DNA of 64,000 bases, from the NCBI GenBank assembly GCA_027579435.1, contig JANBPK010000015.1:124001-188000 (forward strand), read 5' to 3'. Origin of the DNA: Candolleomyces eurysporus. Lineage: Eukaryota; Basidiomycota; Agaricomycetes; Agaricales; Psathyrellaceae. Below are positions 1 through 11,234 of the stretch, one piece after another. The notes under the pieces were generated by a model that was given only the letters and a program-made list of their open reading frames with translations, was not told the origin of the DNA and did no database searches. The position numbers and the translations under genes are program-made. Every line of letters begins with the position of its first letter. Position 1 is the first letter of the stretch.

Positions 1-3000
1 TCACCTCCAGCTGGAACAGCAAGCCCGCTACAACAAAAGCAGAGATAATGTTGAGAAACAGAAAAGTAACAGGCAAGTTAAAATGAACTTACAGGCCAGC
101 TTCCGCTTCTTCACCTTTGCGCCGAGGTTCTCGCCGTCGGACGAATCATCGACAATGAAGTCGTCCAACGAGCCATCCCTCTGCCTCTGGCGCTTAGCCT
201 TGGCCTTCCTCTTGGCCTCTTTCTCATAATCTGGCCACTCCATCGCCATCGTCTGCAAAAAAATCGACGTTAATTTTCCTAGTGATCAAATCATGCATAA
301 ATAGATGACACTCACCCCGTACGTCGTGAGTACGACGTCATACTCCTGCAGATCAGACTTCCTTCGAGGACGATTGGAACCTGCGCAGTGATCAAGAAGT
401 TAACACCATCTCGACATACTCTGTGAAAGGTGACGGACCATGATAGATAAGCACTCTCAGCCCGCAATTCGTCTTCGTCTCGATCTCAAACTTCCATTGA
501 TCAAGCAGCGCAAGGGGAGCGATAATGAGGTTCGTCTTCCTCGCTGGGTCGGGGGACCGGTTCAATACCATGAGGGCAATCCTAGCGCGAGATAGAAATT
601 AAAAACAATCGCAGACGAGCGTCAGGTCACACTCACATTTGAACAGTCTGCAGGGACGCAGTTGAACGAACGTCAGTCCCAAGGCCACGCTGCAGGCAAA
701 AATGACGCTTACCTTTCCGAGACCCATATCATCAGCCAAACACCCTCCTTTAATAGGACTAGCTTCACGTCCTATCATCCACGCGACGCCGATGGCCTGG
801 TGAGCCATTAATGGGATCTCCATCCCTGGGAGAAGCTCGTATTGGGTTCTCAGACCCAGTTTAGCCAGAGCTTCCCCGACACTACCGTTACTATCGAAAT
901 GCTCGGCGTTCCCAGCCATAACGAGGAACTGGTTGATACTATGACGTTCACCATCAGTAATGTCACCCGTTGAACTACACATGAAATGAAAAACTCACTC
1001 ATTCACCGCAGCCTGGGGCCCCACATATAGATCACGTCCACGACCGTAAAACAGCCCGTCATCATCATAGGGGTCCCGCGTGGGGAGAAGGGCCTGAAGC
1101 GTAACCTTATCCAAAACCTTATCCAACACCCGACTGGCAAACACATCGTTATACTCTCTCTCCTCCCCATCCGACTCGCTATCACTCATATCCAAATCTT
1201 CCCTATCGCAAGGGAACGGCCTAGGAGGTGAGGTCGACGGTCTCTTGGAACCTGCCAGCGACGAGGACGACGAGGACGCTGTCGGCAAAGCCTCCCACAC
1301 AGCTTCGCGTTTCACCGTGGCCTCGAGCTTGGGCTGAACGATCATCATTGGCCTCGTTCCATTGCCAAATGAAGGGTTAAGCGGTGAGCTGCGGGAGCCA
1401 GAGGCGACGGCGTTCTCTCGCTTGACCAGAGTCAAAGGCGATGGGGGGATCTGAGGTCTAACGGCGAAAGTAGGCGCTGGGTTCGAAGGGCCTTGTGAAG
1501 TAGATGGGGCAGCCCGTTCGTCCTGGTAAGTCTTGACAAACGTTTGCCAAGGAGTTTGAGGCTTTTGGTCGGCATTAGCTGGGACGTTGATCTGGGGAAT
1601 GACTTGTTTGAGGGGTGGTCTGGGACTATCGATGACGGGGTAGGGGCGGTAGTACTGAGGGTGAGGAACGGCGCTCGACATCTCGGCTCCCATGAGAGGG
1701 AGTGCGACATTCAACGATGACGACGGTGCGCTAGCTGCGACTTCTACGGAGGAATTAGCGAGATAAATCATTGAAACAGGGACCAAACTCACGAGCGATG
1801 GTCTCGGGTGCCCTACGAACCACCGGAAGCTGAGCTTTGAGCGCATCGCGCTTTCGATACAATACGCTGAGGTGAGCTTTGTAGGTCGCAATTCGAGTAT
1901 TATCGCCTTTCTTCTTATTCTCCTTACGCAGGGCGCGTTCGTAATTCGGTTCGAAGCGGGAGATCTCCGCGAGGACATCCCGCAATTCCTCCTGAATATC
2001 TTCGAACGGCCGGGCAAACTGCTGCGCTACAAGGGCAGTCGAATGGTTGACAAGATCCATGTTCGTCGCTAGGGGAGACTTTGGGGGTACTTTGCGATCA
2101 AATTGTTCGTAGCGGGCCTTCTTGAGGGGACTCGAGGGAGCAAGTTCTTCGTCTTGTTTGATAATTGTGGACGGAGCCTCTGAAAACACAACTTCGGAGT
2201 GTCGTTTTCGGGGAACGATAGGTGCTACTGCATCAGGCGCGGGGAAGGGAGCGGATGCTCTCCCTGGGTTCGAAGTGGCGCTTTCTGGTAAAGGGAAGGT
2301 CAGCATATTTGGAGATCGGAGACCCGGGTGAAGCAAACCATACCGTCAATAGATTTGAAGAAGCGCGAGGCTACAGCGTTGGAACCGCGTGCGTTCATCG
2401 GGACCTAAACGGAATACGAGAAGGGGAAATGAAAACATCAGTAAGGGCGTCTAATTAATAAAAACAAGATCCTACCGAAGACTGGTCCACCTGGGCGGTC
2501 TTCTGTTTCTCGTTTGCCTTTACGCGGCGAAGACAATTCTTCTTATGAGTGGGGTGGTTTTCGATATGGTCCTTTATATACGAGGCGTGGCCGTCAAAGC
2601 CAGAATAGACAAAACTAGGTTTCCACTCACCCTGAAGGCGGACAAAGAGCCCACACCGCCTTTCTTACCCCCATCCCGTTCGCTGTCAAGGCGAGTTAAA
2701 TCGATTCTGCTTTGGCAACCGTCCTCGAGACAGGTCAAAACGCCGACTGTGGGCAAATGTCACAAAAGAGAGGCGAGAGAGCGGATCGATCACGTACAGC
2801 CTTGCCGTGTCTGGCGCTTGATTGTGAACTAAAAAAGAGGGTAGCGTTTAAGGAAAAAGGGGTCTGACAGCAACATGTGACGGGCGGCAAACCTTATCAT
2901 CCCATGGGTACTGGGCAAGGTGATTCTGCAGTTCCTTGAGGTACGGCTTCGGGATCGTACAGTCCTAAACGGCCATCGGGTCAGCTTTCATGACGTAGAG

Positions 3001-3147
3001 GCCGACAAAAAAGATATGAGGTAGACGCCTCGACGCGTCGCGTGGTACCGACGGGACACTAATCGGGCGAAACGAAACTTTGCGTACCGGGGCAGTGGAC
3101 AAATAGCCAAAGTGCTCCTTGGCGAGGTCCAGGAGCGCTGCGGACAT
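1..3147 (-). CDS. SNF2-family helicase, Rad5/Rad16/Uls1-like (5' part; truncated at window edge)
   Basis: ATP-dependent DNA translocase, probably nuclear, of the SNF2 class linked to repair or SUMO/ubiquitin-targeted remodelling. Fourteen exons can be joined with consistent phases (first exon 3147-3088, last visible 27-1), giving about 768 codons. Near the N-terminus Cys60 and Cys65 followed by His95, His99 and His102 suggest a zinc finger. A long Ser/Pro-rich, low-complexity region follows, with acidic runs. The helicase begins near residue 560; motif I is [12 protein letters not shown] ending at residue 633 with the next Thr across an intron, and motif Ia is [12 protein letters not shown]. 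One exon is only 11 bases (647-637). The DEAH box, the C-terminal helicase lobe and any RING domain lie beyond the left edge, so Rad5, Rad16 and Uls1 cannot be separated. The start is the first ATG giving a sensible first exon; an upstream in-frame ATG lies near 3267. Confidence 0.85.
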
Positions 3148-5799
3148 CGTGCTGAACGATGACGCGGGCGAGATGTATGCGGTGGGGAAGGAAGAAGGGT
3201 ATGGGGGGTTGAAATGGGGGTTGCTTGGACGGGGCGCGTTTTTGTACCGCGTCGCACATTTTCCCACGATACTAATTAAATCCCCGCCGCCTTCTCAACG
3301 AAAGAATTGGTGCATTTACACTGTAAATTTGCACCAGATTTGCACCACTGTAAGTCCAGAGAAACCTCGCCCTGATCCCTGAATGGCTTGGTGATGTTTG
3401 CCCCTCCTTTCCAGTATGGGGAGGCCGACTTCCGTACGAGGAATTTTCTGAGCTTCTAATTAGCTGTCTCGTAACCGCATCAGTCTGCCGTCATTCTGTC
3501 GGGCTCTTTGCCCGCCCCTGCCAGGTGACAGCGCAATGGGCCTTGGCGACTCAGCGAAACAAAAGCGCGAAGCTATGGTTGTCACAAATATTGGCATTGC
3601 TTTGTTGGTGTCATCGCAACTCCCTACTCGACGCTGATGTTCATACTGTGTCCAGGACTGTCAACCGGTGACACTCAGTAAAAACGTCAGTCAGGTGAAG
3701 TCAAAAACTGGGCCGCCAAACGCCATCAGATTGACATCCAGTCGACAGTTCGCGTCGGACCAGTCGTGGCAAAGTGAGATGATGTCTCAGTGACTGCTTT
3801 GACAATTGCAGGTTGCCACATATCAGATTCTTGAGTTCTCTTCCAGGACAATTCCGCACGAGACCTTCCTCAATGAGACTTCCAAAAAAAATTTTTGTCA
3901 CTATTGTGCACTTATAGCCTTATTCGTTGAANTTTTTTCGCTCATAAGCCCCGGAAGTATGAGCCGCACCATGGGGGGATATTGCTTTGCCTAGAGGATT
4001 CGAGGATGCATTAAGATTGTCAGCCAAAAAAACGCAACATAAACGCTGAGAGTAACAACTCATCCTGCACGGTTAAAAATTAAAGGTGTACAAGGAAGAC
4101 CCGAGAGCTAGACCTTCGTGGTGCTACCTAAGCTGCCTGAAGCTGCACCTTGCGAGGCTTGCTCGAAATCAAGCTCTTTGACACGCTTATACGATAGCAC
4201 TCAAACTGAATCCTACGCAAAAGGCTTGCGACGTCGGATACGACCGTAAACCCTGGCTTTGACCCAAATCACAGGCCCGTTAGCCCAATGCATACCAAAG
4301 TGTGGGCTCGGTCAAGATTCCATGACGCAGCACAGCGTGTTAGGGACAGAGACATAGCTATAATTATGAGAATTGGGGTGGAGAAAAGATCGAAAGAAGA
4401 CTGGCCTCCGTTGATTTTGAGATACCGCGCTGGAATGGTAGATGGTGCCGGTAAATAGTGACGAGTGATTGGCTCAAGATTGGCTAGGGATCCTCCCGGT
4501 CGCGGGATCATGAAGCCAGACAGCGGATGAGGAGTCTCAAGAGTGAGCGATGTCAAGCTCCGGGAGAAGGAACCCAAATACCATCAAAATGCCCTCCCCT
4601 CTTGTCTGCATGATATTAGTGCTTCCGACATTTGAGGAGTCGCGTTGGGTGAAGAGAGATTGGTTCGAACCATGCTGTATCGAGCACTGGCCTTGAAGTG
4701 GGAGGGATGAGAAAACGTAGCGGAGATCTGTGTGCTTTCACGGGCTTCCAAGTCATCAACGAGGTGGAATGGTGCGATATTCTAGAATCAAGTCAGCATG
4801 AACTAAAGTGCAAGTTATAGAATCGAGAATCACCTACTGCGATCCCAGTGTTGAACTGAGCGGCAGTACCTGGGGCCAACTTGGAAGAGACACGCCCACT
4901 AGTCGAGGCTATCCCCGCAATTAGAGTACAAACCGAAATTTCTCTAGGGAGACAATGAAAAAAGAGTAATGTCGCGGACGCTTCTTGCTGAAGGACAGAT
5001 CCGGTTGGTTGAGTATCGACTCAGAGCGGAAGTAGTCGCCTTTGGAGATGAGTGTGTTCATCTTCAAGCTTCAGGATCGACGGTGGTTTGGATCAGTGCT
5101 TGATCACGTATCGATAGAACACGTCCAGTGAAAACCGAGTGGCTTGTTCTCTTTTGGTTCTCGGCAGTGATCTCGGTCGGAGTGTCTGACGGCTGGCGAG
5201 CACATCCAATTTGGTGTCGATCCCTCGATAAGAATCAGTAGTGGGACTCTGAACTTGCTACCCTGGGCTTGAATTTCACGGTATATGTATTCCTCTCGAC
5301 AAACCCCGAGAGGGGAGTCATCGTCATCAGTCCATCAATTGCCGCATTTTTGCTTGGCGAGAGCGGCTTTGACGAATCCAGTATTGCAGCCACCTTGACA
5401 ATTGAATACAGTCCCAGTCTGGAGGCAGGATACGCCAACGCCAGGTGTAGATCACCGGGAACCTAGGTAAAAGAGAGGTTCTAACTTGTGGACGACGATT
5501 GGTTCGCCGCACTCATGCCCTGGTCCAATGATGTGGCCGTGCCAGTGAGATGCCGAGTGCTATCCCACAGGGCTGCCGGTGCTGGCCTTTGGAAGGTACA
5601 GTCCGGGGAAGGAGCGGAAGCTGCTCCGTTTTGAGCAAAGGAAAAGTAACTGGCCTCATGTGATTGGTCCGGTTTCGATTCGGGATGCCCCGATTCCGAA
5701 ATCACGCGACACAACCGGCAACCTGAGGAAGGAGGCGCACGGTCTGCCCGTGCTTTTCTTCAGTCCTCCTCCATCCTATCCTCCCCGCCGCCCCACACG
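3148..5799. other. Intergenic region, no supported gene
   Basis: About 2.6 kb between the helicase start and the sdh2 start. Only short open frames on both strands, none with recognisable motifs or a convincing intron pattern. A minus-strand frame of about 100 codons at 4269-4577 has no homology I recognise. An N at 3932 precedes a run of T. The promoters of both neighbouring genes should lie at the ends of this stretch. Confidence 0.5.
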
Positions 5800-6818
5800 A
5801 TGCAGTCTCTGGCCCGACGCGCTGTCTACCGAGCACCCGCGCTCGCCAGGTCCATGGCGACCGAGAAACCAGTCCTCATGAAGGAGTTCAAAATCTACCG
5901 CTGGAACCCAGACAAGCCAGAGGAGAAGCCCACCCTGCAGTCCTACAAGATCGACCTCAACCAGACAGGGCCCATGATTCTGGACGCTTTGATCAAGATT
6001 AAGAACGAAATGGACCCTACACTCACTTTCCGAAGATCCTGCCGTGAGGGTATCTGTGGAAGCTGTGCCATGAACATCGACGGCCAGAACACTTTGGCTT
6101 GTCTCTGCCGAATCGACAGGAATGGCTCCAAAGATTCCAAAATCTACCCTCTGCCTCATAGTGCGTTTGTTCAACTCCATGTCTTGCGTTTCGGAGCTCA
6201 AATTTTGGTTTCCAACAGTGTACATCGTCAAGGACCTCGTCCCCGACTTGACCCAGTTCTATAAGCAATACAAGTCTATCCAACCATGGCTTCAGAGCGA
6301 CAACCCACCTGCGCAAGGTTCGTATTTCCTTCACTAAACACAACGCTCATCCTAACTCCTAATCCACAGGCGAGCACCTACAATCTCCAGAAGACCGTAA
6401 GAAGCTGGACGGTCTCTACGAATGTATCCTTTGCGCCTGCTGCTCGACTTCTTGCCCATCATACTGGTGGAACCAGGACGAATATCTCGGCCCCGCAGCT
6501 CTCATGCAGGCCTACCGTTGGATCGCTGATTCACGAGTACGTCCTCTACGTCATCCGCATCTACATTGGCCACTCACTCTGTCTGCTACTCCTTTCTCTC
6601 CGCCCTCTTAGGACACCAACGGCGAGCAACGCAAGGACCGTCTGCAGAACGAGATGAGCATGTACCGATGCCACACCATCTTCAACTGTACGTCGTCGTT
6701 CGAATCTTTCGGTTTGGTGACCCACTTACACGTCTTGCCAGGCTCTCGAACCTGCCCCAAGGGCCTCAACCCAGCAGCTGCTATCGCTAAAATCAAGCTC
6801 GAGCTCGCCACCGCATAG
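5800..6818 (+). CDS. sdh2: Succinate dehydrogenase iron-sulfur subunit (complex II, SdhB)
   Basis: Iron-sulfur subunit of mitochondrial complex II; passes electrons from the flavoprotein subunit to ubiquinone in the inner membrane. Five exons: 5800-6160, 6219-6317, 6370-6536, 6612-6687, 6742-6818, giving 259 residues with all junctions in phase. The N-terminus ([18 protein letters not shown]) is an Arg-rich mitochondrial presequence. The 2Fe-2S ligands are Cys81, Cys86, Cys89 and Cys101 ([10 protein letters not shown]). The second domain carries [12 protein letters not shown] from Cys172 to Cys182 and CHTIFNCSRTCP from Cys229 to Cys239, the 4Fe-4S and 3Fe-4S ligands. The quinone-site His230, where mutations give carboxin resistance in other fungi, is the wild-type residue. 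Length fits the family. The ATG is the first one and directly precedes the presequence. Confidence 0.97.
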
Positions 6819-7914
6819 GCGTGTTGATCCTGCTTGTATAATTTAGCTTCTCCAGATTCCTTCGTTCAGTAATGGCATAGGCATAGTACTCGTAATATGT
6901 TTGTAGAGCGGATGGTGGACACGGTATTCTATTCGACTCTTTTTATCCACCAACTACACGTTCTTCTAGTCAGCACAAGTCTGCGAGCCGGTTGTTCTTC
7001 GTCATTCCTTCGTTCTATTTCCTTCGCCCAAAATATCGACCGCACCGGGGCTCGAACTCACGCCTTGGGCCCCACTTGCAATTCCGTCCCGACCAGCTAC
7101 CATTTTGTGCACCGGACTGGGCTCTCATCTGGTCGCCAGCTCAACCGGTACATCGTTGAGGAAGTACAGAAGCAGTATATTGAGTGCATTCTCCTACTCT
7201 AAACTTTAATCTACACACATACCATCACAGGCCGCCACTGTATTGCCAAAATTAAATCTGCAAAATCGTGATGATTTCTATGATGCCTCATGGACACAAT
7301 CACATAATATCAGCTTGAAACAAAACCTAGCTCGTTCGAGAGCCCTTGAGAGGGTGCGCATGGTGACATAATTTTCTTTAGCCATCTGTCTGCTTTGACA
7401 GGACGCCGGGGGTAATATGGTGGCTTGCCCAGGCTTAGCGCCACAAAACCTGCAAAATGGCCAGTACGGGTCCCGGAATGCTTGGGCATGTTTCCGCCGA
7501 TATGATAGTTTGCGCATTCCTGCACATATTACTTGGATTACACCTACATTAGCTCTTTGTGGGATTTTAGAGGAGTTGACCCTCGAAGAAATTCAGGAAT
7601 TTTGCAGAATTTTGCAAGCTTGCAGCGCCCGAGGTGTGATAGTACCTTAGATTTTCCGTAAGCGCCGGTGGCATTGGGCGAGTGCCTTGATCTTGGCGAA
7701 CTGCGCGAGTCAAGGGCTGTCAAGGGTTCACCCTGGATATATCAGTTCTGTGCCTCAATACACATAAACAAAACGGCCGGGGTGCTCCTGTTTTTCTTAT
7801 TTATTCTGCCAGCGTTCCGGACTTGACTCCCCGTTCATTCCCTTCTCTTTCTCCCTCCCTCACTCTCTTTAAAGCCTATCCCTCCTTTGGGCTACTAAAC
7901 CACAACCAACTATC
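6819..7914. other. Intergenic region between sdh2 and the secreted-protein gene
   Basis: No supported gene. A minus-strand stretch around 7040-7110 has an A-box-like and a B-box-like sequence reminiscent of a tRNA, but the stems do not pair (see rejected items). Pyrimidine-rich sequence at 7795-7880 just upstream of 7915 is typical of a fungal core promoter or 5' UTR. Confidence 0.45.
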
Positions 7915-9323
7915 ATGAGACATAACGTATTTGTCTGCTTTCTCTTCCTCGTGCTCAGCGCCGCCTTCGGCTCTGTCCTCGCTCGACCTGAGGGCGGTCC
8001 CACCCTCGCCAAGAGGTCGGCGGAGCCCTTCAATGAGAATTGGACGAACGCTGAGCGACTTGCGAGGGGGTTAGCACCTCGTAAACCGCGCTCGCTGTAT
8101 ACTCCTACGCGTGTTGGTTCGTGGTTTCGTTGTTCAGAGATTTTTATTCGACTCGAAGCTCATGGAGGCCTTTGTTCGTCGATATATAACAGCTCGACAC
8201 CACCCGTCTGGGACCCCTCAACAGTCAGTTTTTTTCCCCTTCTTCAACGTGTACCACGAGCGCTTGAGAGTTAACCTTTCTGTCTCGATTCTTTCCATCG
8301 CAGAGTCACCGGAGTCATCATGGTTAAGAAGAGGTCCGGTGGCACGTTCCTTGGTTATCTTAAGAAATCCCTTGAAGACGGACGGTATGTCAGACTCATA
8401 CTCGACCCATTGACCTACCATCGGGTATATCTAAACTGACGACTCAACTTCGGGCCTTCTTGTCCTCTGATACTAGGTATATCTTAACCTCTTCAACTTC
8501 CAACAACGTGCGTGCGACGTTCAAGTTCACACCTGGCACCTCTCCGTTCAATATCGAGATCAACGTGAGTTGTCGCTTTTGGTTTTCTTTCGTGGATCGT
8601 TCGTTTAAAGGCTTACTTTACCTTTTTCTTTTCCCCGGCGGATGTAGGATAACGCGCTTTACAAATACCTTGGGCTTGTCGATCCTTCGTGAGTTGATAT
8701 ATACGCCCGCTGGGCACTCCTCAAATCTGTCTTTGTGCTTGCTCATCGTCATTGCTCGGCCGCACCCAGAAACCGAAATTTCTTGGTCCGAACTAACCCT
8801 ACTCTACCTAACGCGAAGCCTTCGAATGTGGGAAGCTCGGTAGGAGCTGGACAGGTGAGGATTTTTCATTCTCTTCTTTCTTCATCTAAAATTTGTTCTT
8901 TGGGGTTGACCGTTTATTGTAGCACTCTCAATCTGCTGTATGGTCTTACAATTCTGGGAACGGCAAACTCACCGGTACGTTTGCTTGAATACTTCTTCAT
9001 ACCTATTATTCCTCGATAGCTGAATGGTTATCTTCCTGTTAGCGCAATACGTGAAGCCCAGTGGAGGTTAGTATGATCCATTCATTCACTTGCTCCCTTT
9101 CAGCTGGCTCACTCGCTCATCTCTTCGATTAAGACATCGTGACTCCAACTTCCCCTTGGTATAGAGACGATGGTGACAACGAAGGACTGGGTGTGGGGAA
9201 TAAGCCATCTGGTGCACAAGATGTGGTAAGTACTCCTCACGACGATTCTCGTTCCCCGCTCGTTTACTTATTTATTCTTTAACCCGCTCACTCGCCCAGG
9301 AATTTTTCTTTGTACAAGTTTGA
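7915..9323 (+). CDS. Small secreted protein of a basidiomycete-specific family (copy A)
   Basis: Function unknown. Ten exons (7915-8116, 8193-8223, 8304-8384, 8477-8564, 8648-8688, 8770-8854, 8923-8974, 9043-9066, 9134-9225, 9300-9323) sum to 240 codons with every junction in phase. Residues 1-23 are a signal peptide ending at LARPEGG. A short Lys/Arg-rich segment follows, then a beta-rich region: GTFLGYLKKSLEDGRYIL, ATFKFTPGTSPFNIEI, LYKYLGLVDPS, and a repeat-like AVWSYNSGNGKLTAQYVKPS. I recognise this pattern from many uncharacterised secreted proteins of Agaricomycetes but know no biochemical role. A decayed copy starts at 10323 and another degraded relative lies on the other strand near 44 kb. 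The very high intron density for a 239-residue protein is notable. Confidence 0.78.
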
Positions 9324-10322
9324 GACATTTCCTCGCTGCTACAAATAGTAGCAGGGGCTTGATCATGTGGCCTGAAGTAGGACGATACAAGTTCAACGGA
9401 CTTCAAAGTAACTATAGACTATTTTCCCACTGTTTTACATCTACACTAGTATTCTACTGCACAGTTTTACCTACCCTAGCTGTCATATTGAGTTGTCTGT
9501 TGTAGTATGGACCCTTCCTTGAAATCTACCGCCGCCGAGTCATCAAAGTCAGACACTGGTGTGAAGTCGAACCTGAGTGCGTGTGTAAGTTTCCAAGGTC
9601 GATGGGTCGAGCTATTGAGCCGCGTCCTTAGTCGGACCGTGTCCGCCGTCGACTTGATGGCGGCGGATGGTTCTCAGTGGCCCTTGCTTTCACCCCACCT
9701 CAATTGTTTGTCACTGACTTTAATCTGCACTTTTGTCTGTTCGCTGTGACTCGCGCTCACCTTTAGTAGCTGACACTGCACCAACCCAGCACGAAGGCTG
9801 GGCAAGTATGAATTTAGGTCTCTGAGGCCCGACGTCACAGAGGGTCGCGTATCAAACTTCCGCTTCTCATACTCGGATACCTTGTTCCCATCTTAGGCCT
9901 TCAGGAACACCAAAGCACCTGCTGGGAATGGCTTGGCTAGAGAATTAATGGGACTGGGTAATGCCCGGAGCCTTGATCGCTCCGCGTACAAACACTGCAC
10001 CATTTTCCCTGCCTGTTGACGACGCATCTGCTGCATCGTACGGCAACATTGATGAACCCTGGAACACTATGTTGCTTTATCGGCAATGCCTCCAGTGCAC
10101 TCTACTTGCCATGGGCTCCGGGGGAATCCTGAGCCCGTATATCGTGATTCACCTTGTGCTGCTGGATTTCGTGTAGGACTTCAAACTCCACGGGGACAGC
10201 TGGAATGCTCATTCGGGGTACATAACCTCGATCCAGTCCATAATTCTTGCTTGTGTTCCTATTTGGTTGTGCCAGCCATTCCTTCGACGCCTCTCCTTGC
10301 CGTCTCACTCCTTTGGATTATC
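9324..10322. other. Interval between secreted-family copies, no firm gene
   Basis: Contains short open segments with plausible splice signals, for example around 9507-9590 and 9898-10000, one of which faintly resembles exon 1 of the secreted family. They cannot be joined into a supported gene. This may be debris of a further family copy. Confidence 0.35.
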
Positions 10323-10910
10323 ATGAAACACCACATACTTCTATACATCTTCGTCGTTCTCAGTGCAGCTTTCGGCGTCTTCGCTCGACCTCGACCTGAG
10401 GTCATTGCCTCTCGTCCATTACAGGTTTCCTCCAACCTATACGCACCATACCTTGGTCTTCTTGATTTATCGTGAGTAATGATTTATCCTGTGCCTACAA
10501 AGCTCTGCAGTGCTGATTCGTACATTCAACGACCAGGAATAAACACTATTTTGTCCAAACATACCTCTCTTCCCCCAACGCACCACCCAGGCCTGTCGGC
10601 ACCTCAGCGCTGAAAATTCCACGACGCGTAGCTTACTCCCTTCTCCGTTATGGCACTATGACTCTGCGTCGGGAAAGATATCTGGTACGCTATTCAAACT
10701 GTTTGCGAGCGATTACGTTGGGGGGTTCGGGTCGGATTTCTGGGATCTGGTGTTTACCTGTTGTCAAGATATTGTCACAGGGGCTACTGCGTGGTATACG
10801 GCGAGATTAGACTTTTATGCGGGATTTGGGATAGAGTCTCACTTGAAGCTGCCTGCCAGTGAGGCTGATACATATGACATACCAGGGACGCGCTGCACCA
10901 TCACTCAAAG
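10323..10910 (+). pseudogene. Decayed paralogue of the secreted family (copy B)
   Basis: Starts with MKHHILLYIFVVLSAAFG, clearly related to MRHNVFVCFLFLVLSAAFG of copy A. Matches to later exons are ordered: YAPYLGLLDLS versus YKYLGLVDPS, then NKHYFVQTYLSSPNAPPRPV versus NRNFLVRTNPTLPNAKPSNV, then PLWHYDSASGKISGTLFK versus AVWSYNSGNGKLTAQYVK, then QDIVTGATAWY versus DIVTPTSPWY. The parts matching exons 2-4 of copy A are missing, and a one-base frame change is needed near 10610, between the PRPVGTSA and LWHYDSASG blocks, with no intron to explain it. The intron between the second and third blocks is kept with the same phase. I infer a pseudogene or a strongly rearranged copy. Confidence 0.6.
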
Positions 10911-11234
10911 GGTACGTTTCCAAAAGAATTGGCATTCGAACCAATGCTACCTGGGCCTGTTCCATTCTAGTTGTATTGTGCGTCATGACTAGAGCTGAGA
11001 AGAATAGGTTGGACGCTTCGTTGTACTCACATATCCAATCTTTTGTACGCTTTTATGGTAAGTAGCCAGCAGCTACCGCAAGGACTAATGGTTAAATGAC
11101 CGTGCGTCCACAAAGAATCGGGGTTTGTTAGCACTTTATCTCACCTTCCTCACTTCATAGCAGGGCGGAGTGGCTGAAATAAGAATAAATGGGGAGAGTA
11201 AAAAATATCTAGATATGATAATCATATTACTACC
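10911..11234. other. Interval between copy B and the GH16 gene 3' end
   Basis: No supported gene. It should contain the 3' untranslated region of the minus-strand GH16 gene. Confidence 0.4.

Noticed and set aside
4269..4577. Minus-strand frame of about 100 codons
   Set aside because: No ATG-proximal splice logic, no recognised motif, composition like intergenic DNA.
7040..7115. tRNA-like sequence on the minus strand with A-box and B-box resemblance
   Set aside because: The T-arm and acceptor stems do not pair and no proper anticodon arm forms. At most a tRNA-derived remnant.
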